Assembly: GCA_024102975.1 (NCBI GenBank)
Contig: JAGFJD010000372.1
Coordinates: 1 to 52,085, forward strand
DNA: 52,085 bases
Direction: 5' to 3'
Source of the DNA: Phaeodactylibacter sp.
Lineage (GTDB): Bacteria; Bacteroidota; Bacteroidia; Chitinophagales; Saprospiraceae
How positions within the stretch are numbered: the first letter of the stretch is position 1; each line of letters opens with the position of its first letter. The notes under the pieces were generated by a model, which was not told the origin of the DNA, searched no databases, and saw only the letters and a program-made list of their open reading frames with translations. The position numbers and the translations under genes were made by a program. Shown in pieces: positions 18,046 to 27,308 of the stretch.

Positions 18046-18100
18046 TGCCGGTTTTGGTTTTCACCCATAGTTCCACTTTGGCAGAAAACCAAAACCGGCA
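18046..18100. promoter_or_regulatory. 17-bp perfect inverted repeat in the leader of the SRPBCC gene
   Basis: Arms 18046-18062 and 18084-18100 (TGCCGGTTTTGGTTTTC and its complement) enclose 21 nt, ending 40 nt before the ATG at 18141. No U-run follows. It could be a leader stem-loop, a repeat element, or part of a non-coding RNA from the upstream promoter. The rest of 17694-18140 is AT-rich near 17790-17850 and carries no convincing gene. Confidence 0.65.
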
Positions 18101-18140
18101 CACCAAAAAGTCACCAACTTGCAAATATAAAGCAGTAGCC

Positions 18141-19160
18141 ATGAAAGCACTTAAGATCATCCTTTTTGCCATCCTGGGCCTGGTAGGTCTTTTCCTGATC
18201 CTCGGCCTGGTTGCCCCCAAAGAAGTAACCACCAGCCGATCTATCGTCATCGACGCTCCGCCGGAGCTGGTTTTCAACACCGTCAACGACCTGTCCACCT
18301 GGGACAGCTGGTCGCCCTGGAAAGAAGCCGACCCGACCATCCAAAGCACGATGGGGGACATTACCGTAGGCGAAGGGGCCACCTCCTCCTGGGTTTCCGA
18401 AAATTCCGGCAACGGGAAAATGACCATCACCGGCAACCAGCCGAACGAACGGGTGGACGTCATCGTGGAATTCGAAGGCATGGGCCAGGCCGACAGCGGC
18501 TGGACGCTTGAACCAGCCGATGGCGGCACCCAAGCCACCTGGAAGTTCAGCACCAAATTCCCCTTCCCCTGGAACGCCATGCTGCTGTTCCAGGATTTCG
18601 AAGGCAACATCCACAAGGACTACGACCGCGGCCTGGAGCTGCTCAAAGGCGTCGTGGAAGCAAAAGTACAGAACCTGGCCGGCCAAAAGTACAATGGTTA
18701 TGAGATCAAACATGCGCCGCTGCCCACCCGGCATTTCGTCGGCCTGCGGCAGGAGGTAAAGATGGATAAGATGACGGAATTTTACGCCACTTCCCTGGGC
18801 AAAGCCTTCCAGGCAGTCCAGGGCAAAGGCGCCGAAATGGCAGGCATGCCCTGCGGCCTCTACTTCACCTGGGACGAAGCGAATAACACCACAGACATGG
18901 CCGGAGCCATCCCGGTAAAGGAGAAGGTGGAGATCGAAGGCATGACCTCTTTTGAAGTGCCCTCCTCCCAGGCGCTGATGGTGGAATACTACGGCGAATA
19001 TGAAAAAATCGGCGCCGCCCACGAGGCCATCGACCAGTACATCAAAGCCACCGGCGCAAAGACTGTCGCCCCGGTCATCGAAGAATACGTTACCGACCCG
19101 GAAAAGGAAAAGGATGCCTCCAAATGGCTTACTAAAGTGTATTACCCGCTGGAGGAATAG
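18141..19160 (+). CDS. SRPBCC-domain protein fused to a GyrI-like effector-binding domain
   Basis: Probable small-molecule-binding protein; exact role unknown. The 339-aa protein starts at the ATG at 18141, since a longer frame from 18030 runs through the leader inverted repeat. An N-terminal membrane segment or uncleaved signal lies at about residues 4-25 (IILFAILGLVGLFLILGLV). A polyketide-cyclase/SRPBCC domain (RSIVIDAPPELVFNTVNDLSTW onward, about 33-175) follows. The C-terminal half is a GyrI-like/AraC effector-binding domain (PTRHFVGLRQEV to the KVYYPLEE end). This two-domain arrangement is common in Bacteroidota. A good intrinsic terminator follows the gene. Confidence 0.88.
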   Translation: MKALKIILFAILGLVGLFLILGLVAPKEVTTSRSIVIDAPPELVFNTVNDLSTWDSWSPWKEADPTIQSTMGDITVGEGATSSWVSENSGNGKMTITGNQPNERVDVIVEFEGMGQADSGWTLEPADGGTQATWKFSTKFPFPWNAMLLFQDFEGNIHKDYDRGLELLKGVVEAKVQNLAGQKYNGYEIKHAPLPTRHFVGLRQEVKMDKMTEFYATSLGKAFQAVQGKGAEMAGMPCGLYFTWDEANNTTDMAGAIPVKEKVEIEGMTSFEVPSSQALMVEYYGEYEKIGAAHEAIDQYIKATGAKTVAPVIEEYVTDPEKEKDASKWLTKVYYPLEE

Positions 19161-19196
19161 GAACAGCGCTCTGTAGGAAATCACCTGGAAATGATG

Positions 19197-19235
19197 AACC
19201 ACCCCGGATTAACCAATTCGGGGTGGTTTGTTTTT
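19197..19235 (+). terminator. Rho-independent terminator
   Basis: A 14-bp stem (19197-19210 with 19215-19228, one G-U pair) with a 4-nt AACC loop is followed by TG and TTTTT. It lies 37 nt after the SRPBCC gene stop. This is the clearest intrinsic terminator in the window. Confidence 0.85.
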
Positions 19236-19446
19236 ATGGCACTGGCCCGAATGGCTGATCTTCATTTCCAGAATAGGCCCGAAAGAAGGAAACATCGCCA
19301 TCAATAGTATCTCTGCGGTTAAAAACTAAATATGTGCAACAGTACTGCCCTCCACAATATTTAGAACCCACAAAGCCCCCCACCCATCATTATTTTCTTT
19401 ATTTTTACCCGAAACCAAAATTGAAAATCCAACCAAAACCCATTTT

Positions 19447-20883
19447 ATGAACCGCTTTTTCGACTTCCACCTCCACCCTTCCTTCAAGCCCTTCCTGAGC
19501 AGCCCCGACCCGGGCCGGCGCGTCGATTGCTGGGAATACCTGGAAAGCCCCATCGGCATCATCCGTTCCCAGAGCTGCCTCGACCAGATGGAAAAGGGCC
19601 GGATCGGCGTCGCTGTGTCGGTCATCTACGCCATGGAGCGGCCGATGACCTCCAGCTTTCTCATCGAACACCTGGCGCCCAAGCTGACTGTCCTGCACGG
19701 CGAGATGCTCGACCATCCCTGCTATTCCAATTATATGGGCTACGTCCACCAGGAAATCGAGCACCTCAAAAAGTCGCAGGGCTTCAACGGCCGTACCTTC
19801 AACATCATCAACAGCATTGACGAGGCGGAGGAAGGCAAGATGAACCTCATCCTGGCCCTGGAAGGGGGGCACGTGCTGGAACAGTTCAATACCAACGTGC
19901 TGGACAACCTGCGCGCCCTCAAAACAGGCCCCCACCGCTTCCTGTACCTCACCTTCGTCCACATGACTCAGTACCCGCTGGCTTCCCACGCCTACGGCAT
20001 GAAGCTGATCAAAGGCAACGACCAGTTCAAACCCAACAGCTTCGGCATTTCGGATATCGGCAAGCAGGTGATCGACCTGGCCTACGACGAAAACCAGGGC
20101 CGGCGCATCCTCATCGACATCAAACACATGAGCCTGGTGGCCCGCCATAAATTCTACCAGTACCGCAAGGAGAAAGGGTACGGCCACATCCCCATCGTGG
20201 CTACCCACATGGGCTTTACCGGCATCAGCAAAGACCCAAAAGTAATCGTCCAGCATTTCAGCAAGCCGGCCAAGCGGCGGGGCAATTTCATTGAAGTGAA
20301 TTTCGAGCGGCCCAAAGGGATCGGCAAAGGCCTGTTCAACAAGACCTTCTTCAATCCCTGGTCCATCAACCTGTACGATGAAGACATCACCGAAATCCTC
20401 GACTCCGGCGGCCTGATCGGCCTGAGCCTCGACCAGCGCATCATGGGCTCTCAGGACGTGCAGGGAGAATTCTTCAGCGCCAAGGAGTTCAACTACATCC
20501 TCTCCGGGTACAAGGACGAAGGCCACGAAGAACCCGTCGCCGAAGGCGAGTTCTCAACCGAAGAAGAAAAGGGCCGCGAACTCAACGAGCGCAAACACCT
20601 CCGCCACCTCTGCAACAACATCCTGCACGCCGTGAAAGTGGGCGGCGAACGCACCTGGAAACAGCTGTGCATGGGCTCCGACTTCGACGGCCTGATCGAC
20701 CCGCTCAACAACTGTACCAGTGCCGAGGAATACCCGAAGCTGGAAAAAGGCCTCATCGAGGAGTTGCCCCAAATGATGAAAGAGGACAGGCGCCACGACT
20801 ACGACGAAAGCAACATTGAAGGCAAGGTGCGGGACATTATGTACAACAATGCCATTGATTTCCTGAAGAAACACTTTCGGTGA
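19447..20883 (+). CDS. M19-like dipeptidase (amidohydrolase fold)
   Basis: Predicted zinc-dependent dipeptidase related to renal/membrane dipeptidase. The 478-aa protein has the fold's metal ligands: H8-L-H10 in DFHLHP, E139 in ALEGGH, and candidate histidines H172 (FVHMTQY), H227 (DIKHMS) and H254 (ATHMG), with a late MGSDFDGL aspartate. It is longer than classic M19 enzymes and begins directly at the catalytic core without a signal peptide, so it is likely cytosolic. The first ligand pair is HxH rather than the more usual HxD of M19, so substrate class is uncertain. It converges with the metacaspase-like gene; 67 nt separate the stops. Confidence 0.85.
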   Translation: MNRFFDFHLHPSFKPFLSSPDPGRRVDCWEYLESPIGIIRSQSCLDQMEKGRIGVAVSVIYAMERPMTSSFLIEHLAPKLTVLHGEMLDHPCYSNYMGYVHQEIEHLKKSQGFNGRTFNIINSIDEAEEGKMNLILALEGGHVLEQFNTNVLDNLRALKTGPHRFLYLTFVHMTQYPLASHAYGMKLIKGNDQFKPNSFGISDIGKQVIDLAYDENQGRRILIDIKHMSLVARHKFYQYRKEKGYGHIPIVATHMGFTGISKDPKVIVQHFSKPAKRRGNFIEVNFERPKGIGKGLFNKTFFNPWSINLYDEDITEILDSGGLIGLSLDQRIMGSQDVQGEFFSAKEFNYILSGYKDEGHEEPVAEGEFSTEEEKGRELNERKHLRHLCNNILHAVKVGGERTWKQLCMGSDFDGLIDPLNNCTSAEEYPKLEKGLIEELPQMMKEDRRHDYDESNIEGKVRDIMYNNAIDFLKKHFR

Positions 20884-20906
20884 GGGGGAGACGGGGAGAG
20901 GGGGAA
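20881..20906 (+). repeat. G-rich patch at the dipeptidase 3' end
   Basis: From the stop codon on, the plus strand reads as four runs of four or five G separated by short A-rich spacers. The four G-runs meet the simple pattern for a G-quadruplex in the mRNA 3' end. It is not a typical terminator. Confidence 0.55.
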
Positions 20907-20950
20907 ATTGAATCCCTCCCAATCCCTTAGATGAAAATCAAATAATTCCG

Positions 20951-23656
20951 TCAATAAGCTTCGCCACGCATGCGAAAGCCGGAAAGATCTCCTTTCGGCG
21001 GGGTCCCGATCACTTTGTGGAAGAAAACCTTGACTGAGCTGTCGCCTTCCTCTTCCTGGATGCCGTCCCCGCCGATGATGCCCGGCGTTGGTGCCGGAAG
21101 GCGGGTAATAAGAATGTCCCCGCCCATATCGACGTGTCCTGCGGGAAAGTACCGCCTTTCTTCGGCATCATAACCGAAGGGCAGGATGGCTTCGTTCTCA
21201 GCCAGCACATGGCCGGGCGTGATGCGGAGCGGGCGGGTGCCGTCCAGCGCCCCTTCTATGTCAGTCAGTTCCAGGATGCTGATGTGGTGGTCGGGCCGGG
21301 AAGCCGGGCTGCGGAAAAATACCGCCTCGCTGCCTTCCGTGCCGGCCCAGAGGGTGCCGGGCGGAAGGAAGATACGCTGGTCCAGGCCGGGATCATTCTC
21401 TGCGATCTGTTCGGCCCTCCGCCGGGCGCCGGCCCGGTTGGCGAGCTGGAGCGTAGCGGAAAAGCCGGCCGGTGTTTGCAATATAAGCCCTCCCAGTTCC
21501 AATCGGGCGTCGGCCGGCATTCGGGCTGCTTCTATCGGGCGGGAGATGTGAATGGGAATCTTGATGGTAAACCAGTCGTCTGTGTCTATGTCGCCCTCAT
21601 CCTCAAAGGCTGGACCCCGGGTAGTATCCAGAGGAATGGATTCTTGTTTGTACTGTTCCAGGCTAAAACTATTCCGGGCAATGTAGAAGATGATGTAATC
21701 TGTTGTTTCGGTAATGCCGAAGTTGTGATAACGGTCGTTCATGGACAGCGGGATGGCGTCGAAAGACTGCCCCCGGAACTGGAAGCCGATGTCGAGGTGA
21801 TACAGGCCGGATTCGTCGCCGATCTGTTGCGCCGGGAGATACTCATGGGTGATGCCGAACTGGCTGTCCAGGTAAAGGGCACCCACCCAGTAGCTGTCAA
21901 AATCGGAATTGTGGAGGACGCGGATTTTCACTGCCGGCTGGTGAAGCGTGTCGCCAACCTTTTTATACCTTACTTCTATAGCGCCCGGGTCATCCGGCAA
22001 AGGCTCATATTGATCCTCACCGATCTGGCCGAAGGTTCGGAGGTTGAACGCCGTGCCTTCCAGTTTTTTTGCCTCGATCACGATATCCTCTCCGGGGATT
22101 CCTGTGTGGGGATTGCTCATGCGCAGGACGCTCTCCCACTTACCGACTTTATCCACATCGGCGAGAAAATTTCTCGCCGTTTCACTGCGGAGGAACAAAG
22201 GTATCTCGCTCCCGGGCCGGGTCAGGATAAAACTTTGGAGCCCGGTGCCGTCGCCAATGGGTTGAATTTCAAATTCGGCTACCTCCCGGCCTTTTGCCAT
22301 CCGGGCGTAATGCGGCGGGTTGATTTTCCACGCCTCTTCAATGGCGGCCCGCATCGGGACCGGCAGTTTCCTGCCAAAACCCAATATTATTCTCGGGAAA
22401 GGCATTTCCTGTATGGCTGCCTTCAGCAAGAGGTTCTCCTTATCCGCCTCCGAAAAGGCAGTTTCGTCGAGGATCGACTCGTTGGAACGGACCTCCAGCG
22501 CATTCACCGCCCTTTCCGTACCGTCCGTTAGCTTGAAGGAAACAGGATGCTTTGCGTCGGGAGGGACGATGCCCTGTATCCGCCCGGCCCGGAGGTACCA
22601 CTCCCGGCGGCCGTCCTTCTCCCGGCAGCCGACTTCGTATTCCCGGCCGGGAGGGTTGAATTCGTTGCGGAGGAAGTGCTGGTTGTCATCCTGCGCCTGC
22701 GACATGCCCAGGATGGGAATCTGCCCCTCGATGTTGCTGCGCACCTCCATTTCCACCCTTCGGATCAACTCCCGGTAGCTGATCTTGCTGCCGCTTTGTT
22801 CCAGGGTTTTCAGCAGGCTGTAGGTAAAAATGCCGTGCTTTTTTTTCCGGGAAGCCCTGCCTTCTTCTGCTACCTCAATGGATTTCTCATGGGACTTCTC
22901 CGAGTCCCGCGCTGCAGAGAGGTTGACGTAACGCCCGTGGGTGAGCCCTCCTGCCCGGACCCGCTCCTGGCCAGCTTCAAACGGAACGTAAAACTCGTTG
23001 CCTTCCCGGCTGAAGCCAAGGATACTGCTTTCTTCGGATACGGCAAGGCCCGTTTCGTCCATCCGCGCCTTGATGTCCTGCTCATCGCTCCGGGTATTGC
23101 TGCCGGAAAAACAACAGTCCATGATCGACAGGAAGTGGACGCCGGGCGGATCCTCTTCTTTTCGGCCGAAAGCCGTCTTTTTATGCAAAGCCCGGGCGAT
23201 TAAATATCCCAGTTCCTTGTCCAGAAGGTCATGATCGCCGGATTCCCGGTTGTTGTAACAGACCATTGTCTGGACTACGCCCAGGGGAGAAATGTCTCTG
23301 AAAACTTCCGGCGCTTCGACGTAGGAGCCATGGCCGCTGTAGTAGAGCAACCCATAATCCCCGTTCTCCGGGCTGGCGCCCTGGTAGTGCCCGAAGGCGT
23401 TGATGATATTCTGCCGGGTAGGCGCCTGGTAGGTTATCCCGCTCTCCCGGAGCATGGCGGCTTCTTCTTCGTCGAGCGGTGCCAGCAAATAAAGGGGGTT
23501 CCACTCGAAGGGGCCTCCGTTTTCTTCGGTTTGCGCTTTACACAACCGTTCAAAGTAGCCACTGACGGCCAGCACGTCGTTGATACAGCCTTCCAGCGGA
23601 CTGCGCCGGTAGCCGTTGATGCCGATCAGGACGGCGTAGAGGGATTTCAAGGGCAT
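20951..23656 (-). CDS. Metacaspase-type (C14) protein with large C-terminal region
   Basis: Predicted cysteine protease of the caspase/metacaspase clan. From the ATG at 23654-23656 it is 901 aa; an upstream ATG at 23701 would add 15 residues but those codons lie across a palindrome. The p20-like domain begins SLYAVLIGINGY, with the catalytic His in YYSGHGSY (H109) and the catalytic Cys in the DCCFSG motif (C182), the usual D-x-C-x-S-G. A FTYSLLKTLEQ helix and a small p10-like segment close the protease near residue 350. The following 550 residues are unassigned, mostly beta-rich, with no recognised death-effector, NACHT, WD40 or TPR repeat. No signal peptide, so cytosolic. Adjacent genes do not obviously form a defence operon. 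Confidence 0.9.
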   Translation of the reverse strand: MPLKSLYAVLIGINGYRRSPLEGCINDVLAVSGYFERLCKAQTEENGGPFEWNPLYLLAPLDEEEAAMLRESGITYQAPTRQNIINAFGHYQGASPENGDYGLLYYSGHGSYVEAPEVFRDISPLGVVQTMVCYNNRESGDHDLLDKELGYLIARALHKKTAFGRKEEDPPGVHFLSIMDCCFSGSNTRSDEQDIKARMDETGLAVSEESSILGFSREGNEFYVPFEAGQERVRAGGLTHGRYVNLSAARDSEKSHEKSIEVAEEGRASRKKKHGIFTYSLLKTLEQSGSKISYRELIRRVEMEVRSNIEGQIPILGMSQAQDDNQHFLRNEFNPPGREYEVGCREKDGRREWYLRAGRIQGIVPPDAKHPVSFKLTDGTERAVNALEVRSNESILDETAFSEADKENLLLKAAIQEMPFPRIILGFGRKLPVPMRAAIEEAWKINPPHYARMAKGREVAEFEIQPIGDGTGLQSFILTRPGSEIPLFLRSETARNFLADVDKVGKWESVLRMSNPHTGIPGEDIVIEAKKLEGTAFNLRTFGQIGEDQYEPLPDDPGAIEVRYKKVGDTLHQPAVKIRVLHNSDFDSYWVGALYLDSQFGITHEYLPAQQIGDESGLYHLDIGFQFRGQSFDAIPLSMNDRYHNFGITETTDYIIFYIARNSFSLEQYKQESIPLDTTRGPAFEDEGDIDTDDWFTIKIPIHISRPIEAARMPADARLELGGLILQTPAGFSATLQLANRAGARRRAEQIAENDPGLDQRIFLPPGTLWAGTEGSEAVFFRSPASRPDHHISILELTDIEGALDGTRPLRITPGHVLAENEAILPFGYDAEERRYFPAGHVDMGGDILITRLPAPTPGIIGGDGIQEEEGDSSVKVFFHKVIGTPPKGDLSGFRMRGEAY

Positions 23657-23677
23657 GGGTATCAGGTTTTTTGGGCC

Positions 23678-23700
23678 TGACAAGTTTCGAAATTTTGTCA
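23678..23700. promoter_or_regulatory. Palindromic operator candidate before the metacaspase gene
   Basis: TGACAA and TTGTCA half-sites flank an 11-nt centre containing TTTCGAAA. The site lies 21 nt upstream of the preferred ATG (23656), a normal repressor or activator position. If translation began at 23701 the palindrome would be coding, which argues for the downstream start. No cognate regulator is identifiable. Confidence 0.45.
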
Positions 23701-23756
23701 AGTCCCGGCTGCTTATAACGAGGAAGTTATTTTCCCAAGGATAAAGTTAATATTTT

Positions 23757-24425
23757 TCACAGTATGGTATCGACATCAGGGCCGTTTGCCGTACTGGATT
23801 TGACCTGCATGATTCCTGCCGCTCCGGCAGGGCTGACGAGCCCGGGCGTAAGCCGCGACTCCTGCAAGCCCTGTGTTGCCCAGCAATGTCCCTTTTCGGT
23901 TGCGCGTTATAAAGTCGTTCAATACAGCCATGAATTCGGGGTTATCCTTGCGTATCACCCAGGCAATTTTCCCCCTTCATGAATGGCAATATCGTGGCGT
24001 ATGGTGATGCCGCTGAACACCTGCGCCCAGAAACGCCCTTTTTCTTCGTCGATGATCGCCAGGGGAAACAGCCCGCGTTGGCCATCTCCGGGATGTCCTC
24101 GTCTTCGATCCGGTCTTCTACAAACGCTTTGCCGATCTCTCTCCGCCCTTCCCGTTGCAGCGAATCGTTGATACTCCGCAAATGTTCGTAGAAGCTGCTC
24201 GCCTCGCGTACAAAGGCCGTTTGTCCCTGCAGGCCTTCCATGTTCCGGATGGGTGGGGCGCCCGGCCCGGTGACCAGTACTTCCCGGGCACCGGTAAAAA
24301 CAGGCTCGGAAAAATCGACCAGCTTCTGCCGTTCGGAGGTGACAGTCAGGCCGCCTACCACGATATCGCCATAGCCTTCCAGCAGCGCGGGAATGAACTG
24401 GCCGCAGGTCAGCGGAATAAAAACA
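23757..24425 (-). pseudogene. Decayed MltF-type lytic transglycosylase
   Basis: Remnant of a periplasmic solute-binding family 3 plus SLT lytic transglycosylase. Reading from 24425, segments in shifting frames give FIPALLEGYGDIVVGGLTV, FSEPVFTGAREVLVTGPGAPP, then LFPLAIIDEEKGRFWAQVF, then IAWVIRKDNPEFMAVLNDF, and KGTLLGN. An SLT piece follows with the catalytic-type QESRL and SPAGAAGIMQV. Frameshifts by single missing bases are visible near 24071 (GCGGGC-TG) and in an A-run near 23970. The 5' part (signal and start) is missing at the junction with the acyl-CoA synthetase stop, about 50 residues between the domains are gone, and a TGA ends the SLT part early. This is not one functional gene. 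Confidence 0.85.
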
Positions 24426-24429
24426 CTGT

Positions 24430-26133
24430 TTATGCCATTTCGATCTTCGCCTCTTTGCCAAGCCCCAGTTCTTCAACGCTGACCTGCCGCATTTCGATCT
24501 TGCGGATTTTGCCGGTAACCGTCATCGGGAAGGATTCGGTGAATTTGATGTATCGGGGGATTTTATAGTGTGCGATATTTCCCCGGCAGTAAGCCTTGAT
24601 CTCTTCCTCCGTCGCCATTTCTCCTTCTTTAAGTTTGATCCAGGCCATGACTTCCTCTCCGTACTTTTCGTCAGGGACGCCGATAACCTGCACTTCGCTC
24701 ACTTTGGGGTGGGTGAACAGAAATTCTTCGATCTCCCGGGGGTAAATGTTCTCGCCTCCGCGGATGATCATATCCTTGATCCGCCCCACGATGTTGATGT
24801 AGCCTTCGGCATCCATGATGGCCAGGTCGCCGGAATGCATCCAGCGGGCCTGGTCGATGGCCTCCCTGGTCTTGGCCTCATCGCGCCAGTAGCCCAGCAT
24901 GACGCTGTAGCCGCGGGTGCAAAGCTCGCCGGCCGTTCCCCGGGGTACGACCCGTTGATTTTCCGGGTTTATGATTTTTATTTCCAGATGGGGGTGGACC
25001 CTGCCGACGGTACTCACTTGTTTCTCCAGCGAGGCGCCCGGGCGGGTTTGCGTGCTCACCGGGCTGGTCTCGGTCATGCCATAAGCGATCTGGATTTCGG
25101 GTATATGCATGATGGTTTTCACTTTCTTCATCACTTCGACGGGGCAGGGTGCCCCGGCCATGATGCCGGTGCGCAGGCTGGACAGGTTGTATTTGCCGAA
25201 ACCGGGTTCTTCCAGTTCAGCGATGAACATGGTAGGCACACCGTAAATGGCGGTAGCGCGTTCCTGTTCGGCCGCGCGGAGCACAGCTTCCGGTTCGAAG
25301 CCCGGGCTCGGGTAGATGACGGTGGCGCCGTGGGTCAGGCAGCCCAGGTTGCCCAGCACCATGCCGAAGCAGTGGTAGAGTGGTACGGGAAGGATCAGCC
25401 GGTCTTCCGGCTTAAAATTCATGGTTTCGGCAACGAAGAAGCCGTTGTTCAGGATGTTGTGATGGCTGAGAGTGGCCCCCTTCGGGAAGCCGGTCGTGCC
25501 ACTGGTATACTGAATATTAATGGGATCGTCGAAGCAGCAGCGGGCCTGGCGTTCCGCCAGCATTTCGGGTGCCACCGTTTGGGATTTTTCCAGAAAGCCG
25601 CTCCAGCTCCACATCCCCGGTTGCGGATGCTCTCCGAGGTGGACGACGGCCTTCAGGTGCGGCAGCTTATCAGCCGACAACCGGCCCGGTTCGCTGGTTG
25701 CCAGCTCTGGCGCCAGCTCGTTGAGCATCTCTATATAATCGGATTTTTTAAACTGACCGGCAATGACCAGCAACCGGCAGCCCGACTGGTTGAGCGCATA
25801 CTCCAGTTCGTGCAGGCGGTAGCTCGGGTTGATGTTTACCAAAATGGCGCCGATCTTGGCCGTCGCATACTGAAAAACTGCCCATTCGGCGCAGTTGGGG
25901 GCCCAGATGCCGGCCCGTTCGCCCTTTTCCAAGCCGGCAGCGATCAATGCACGGGCGCATGTATCTACCTGGCCCTTTAACTGCCGATACGTCAGGCGGA
26001 TGCCCTGATGCTGGACGACGAGTGCTTCGTTGTCCGGATACAATGCTACGATCTCATCAAAAAAATCGCCAATCGTCTTTCCAATAAGCGGTTGATTGCA
26101 AATGCCGCTGGCATAACTCAGTTGTTCCTTCAT
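24430..26133 (-). CDS. Fatty acyl-CoA synthetase (AMP-binding family)
   Basis: Activates a carboxylic acid, probably a medium or long chain fatty acid, to acyl-CoA through an acyl-adenylate. The 567-aa protein has the ANL signatures: P-loop [11 protein letters not shown] (about residues 208-218), YGMTETSP (about 346-353), the GYW and SGDLA motifs, hinge [16 protein letters not shown] (about 447-462) and catalytic lysine in TVTGKIRK (about 540-547). The size and sequence flavour fit the FadD/AcsM-type 'AMP-binding' group rather than acetyl-CoA synthetase. The stop abuts the remnant of an MltF gene, marking an old rearrangement. An alpha/beta hydrolase gene lies upstream on the same strand. Substrate is not determinable from sequence alone. 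Confidence 0.93.
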   Translation of the reverse strand: MKEQLSYASGICNQPLIGKTIGDFFDEIVALYPDNEALVVQHQGIRLTYRQLKGQVDTCARALIAAGLEKGERAGIWAPNCAEWAVFQYATAKIGAILVNINPSYRLHELEYALNQSGCRLLVIAGQFKKSDYIEMLNELAPELATSEPGRLSADKLPHLKAVVHLGEHPQPGMWSWSGFLEKSQTVAPEMLAERQARCCFDDPINIQYTSGTTGFPKGATLSHHNILNNGFFVAETMNFKPEDRLILPVPLYHCFGMVLGNLGCLTHGATVIYPSPGFEPEAVLRAAEQERATAIYGVPTMFIAELEEPGFGKYNLSSLRTGIMAGAPCPVEVMKKVKTIMHIPEIQIAYGMTETSPVSTQTRPGASLEKQVSTVGRVHPHLEIKIINPENQRVVPRGTAGELCTRGYSVMLGYWRDEAKTREAIDQARWMHSGDLAIMDAEGYINIVGRIKDMIIRGGENIYPREIEEFLFTHPKVSEVQVIGVPDEKYGEEVMAWIKLKEGEMATEEEIKAYCRGNIAHYKIPRYIKFTESFPMTVTGKIRKIEMRQVSVEELGLGKEAKIEMA

Positions 26134-26176
26134 AAGATCAGGTTTTATTTGGAAGAGCGGGGCAACGAAGGAGCCT

Positions 26177-26228
26177 GGTTATTGGTTATCTTTCCGGCTC
26201 GAAGCCGGGTGGGGTTATTGGTTATTGG
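26177..26228. repeat. GGTTATT heptamer repeat patches
   Basis: GGTTATTGGTTAT occurs at 26177-26189 and GGTTATTGGTTATTGG at 26213-26228, separated by a CCGGCTCGAAGCCGG hairpin. It sits in the 163-nt gap between the alpha/beta hydrolase stop and the acyl-CoA synthetase start. Confidence 0.65.
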
Positions 26229-26296
26229 CTGCCGGCTACCCGGTCAGCTCGCCGGGCGTCAATAGCAGGATACACTTCGCACCAGAATCTGATGCC

Positions 26297-27085
26297 TCAT
26301 TCGCCCTTCAATATTTTTTCAATGAACGTGCTCATTCTTTGCAGCACAACTTGTTCTGCCTGCCGGTGCGGGACGTGTCCGCAATTTTCCACCCTGAACC
26401 CTTCGGCCCGGGCGCCGATGCCGCTCACAATGCCCCTTATCTGTTCATCCGAGCCATACTGATCCTCACTACCCTGTATGACCAGGGCTGGGCAGGTGAT
26501 CCTGGGCAACAGCCCTTCAATGTTCCAGTTACGGAACCCATCCTCTGTCCAGGTGTCCGCCCAGGCGCCGAACAGGGTTTCCGCTTTATCTCCATGAAAA
26601 GGCGAAAGCTTCCGGATGAAGCGATCTTTCTGTAATTGCGCTTTTTTAATCCCTTCGAGGGTTATTTCTTCGACGAAGACATGAGCTGCCTCCGTGATAA
26701 TGGCCAGAGGCTGGTGATAAGCGGCGTAGATGAGCGCAATGGAGCCGCCGTCGCTGTGGCCGACCAGGATGGGAACTTCGATCCGCAGCTGCTGCAACAG
26801 CTCCGGCAATACTTCCAGGGCTTCCCGGTGTAAGTACGCTCCGTCGCGGGTGTGGAGCATAGGGCTTGAACCTCCGTGGCCGGCGCGGTCATATACCACT
26901 GCGTTGAGGTTGCAGCGCAAAGCCAGTTCCCGTGGAAAATCTCCCCACTGGTCTACAGACCCCAGCGCATCATGGAGAAAAACCAGGGTAGCGGGCGACA
27001 CCGCTCCGGTAACTTCTACCTGATGAACGCGCAGCAGGTTCTCCACTGCCAGGAGGCGCCCGTTGGTTGTTTCCTCATTTTCCAT
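26297..27085 (-). CDS. Alpha/beta hydrolase
   Basis: Alpha/beta-hydrolase-fold enzyme, probably an esterase or related hydrolase. It is 262 aa from the ATG at 27083-27085; a longer frame to 27166 adds 27 residues without fold similarity. The oxyanion region TLVFLHDALGS, the nucleophile elbow GHSDGGS (Ser), the acid in QGSEDQYG (Asp) and the final HVPH-type histidine (NCGHVPH) form a complete triad. No signal peptide, so cytosolic. It is 163 nt upstream of the acyl-CoA synthetase gene on the same strand and may be co-transcribed; a thioesterase-like or lipid role would be a guess. Confidence 0.9.
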   Translation of the reverse strand: MENEETTNGRLLAVENLLRVHQVEVTGAVSPATLVFLHDALGSVDQWGDFPRELALRCNLNAVVYDRAGHGGSSPMLHTRDGAYLHREALEVLPELLQQLRIEVPILVGHSDGGSIALIYAAYHQPLAIITEAAHVFVEEITLEGIKKAQLQKDRFIRKLSPFHGDKAETLFGAWADTWTEDGFRNWNIEGLLPRITCPALVIQGSEDQYGSDEQIRGIVSGIGARAEGFRVENCGHVPHRQAEQVVLQRMSTFIEKILKGE

Positions 27086-27288
27086 AAGCGTGGAAGCGGG
27101 GCAGCAACAGCGTGTGAACGCCCCTTTTTTCGGGGGCAAGGTAGGTATGGCGGAGGCTTCAGACAATGATCAATGTCAATTGTGGCAGATGGCTTTTGTT
27201 AGGGGTAGGAAGCGTACGCTTGTCCCGACTTGCCGGAGAACCTGTTGCAACGAAGCATAGAAACGCAAGACATCCAGAAAGGATACCT

Positions 27289-27303
27289 CGGCCCAGCGGG
27301 CCG
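27289..27303. repeat. Small palindrome A at the transposase 3' end
   Basis: CGGCCC-AGC-GGGCCG, 5 nt beyond the transposase stop. The following TATCTCATTCCTCCC and the last transposase codons are repeated at 28149-28213. Confidence 0.75.
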
Positions 27304-27308
27304 ATATC

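Noticed and set aside
17902-18138. 78-codon plus-strand frame in the SRPBCC leader
   Set aside because: It spans the inverted repeat and has no similarity or plausible start; the leader is more likely non-coding.
24568-25980. Long plus-strand open frame opposite the acyl-CoA synthetase
   Set aside because: Same reasoning: antisense shadow of a complete enzyme gene, no domain content.
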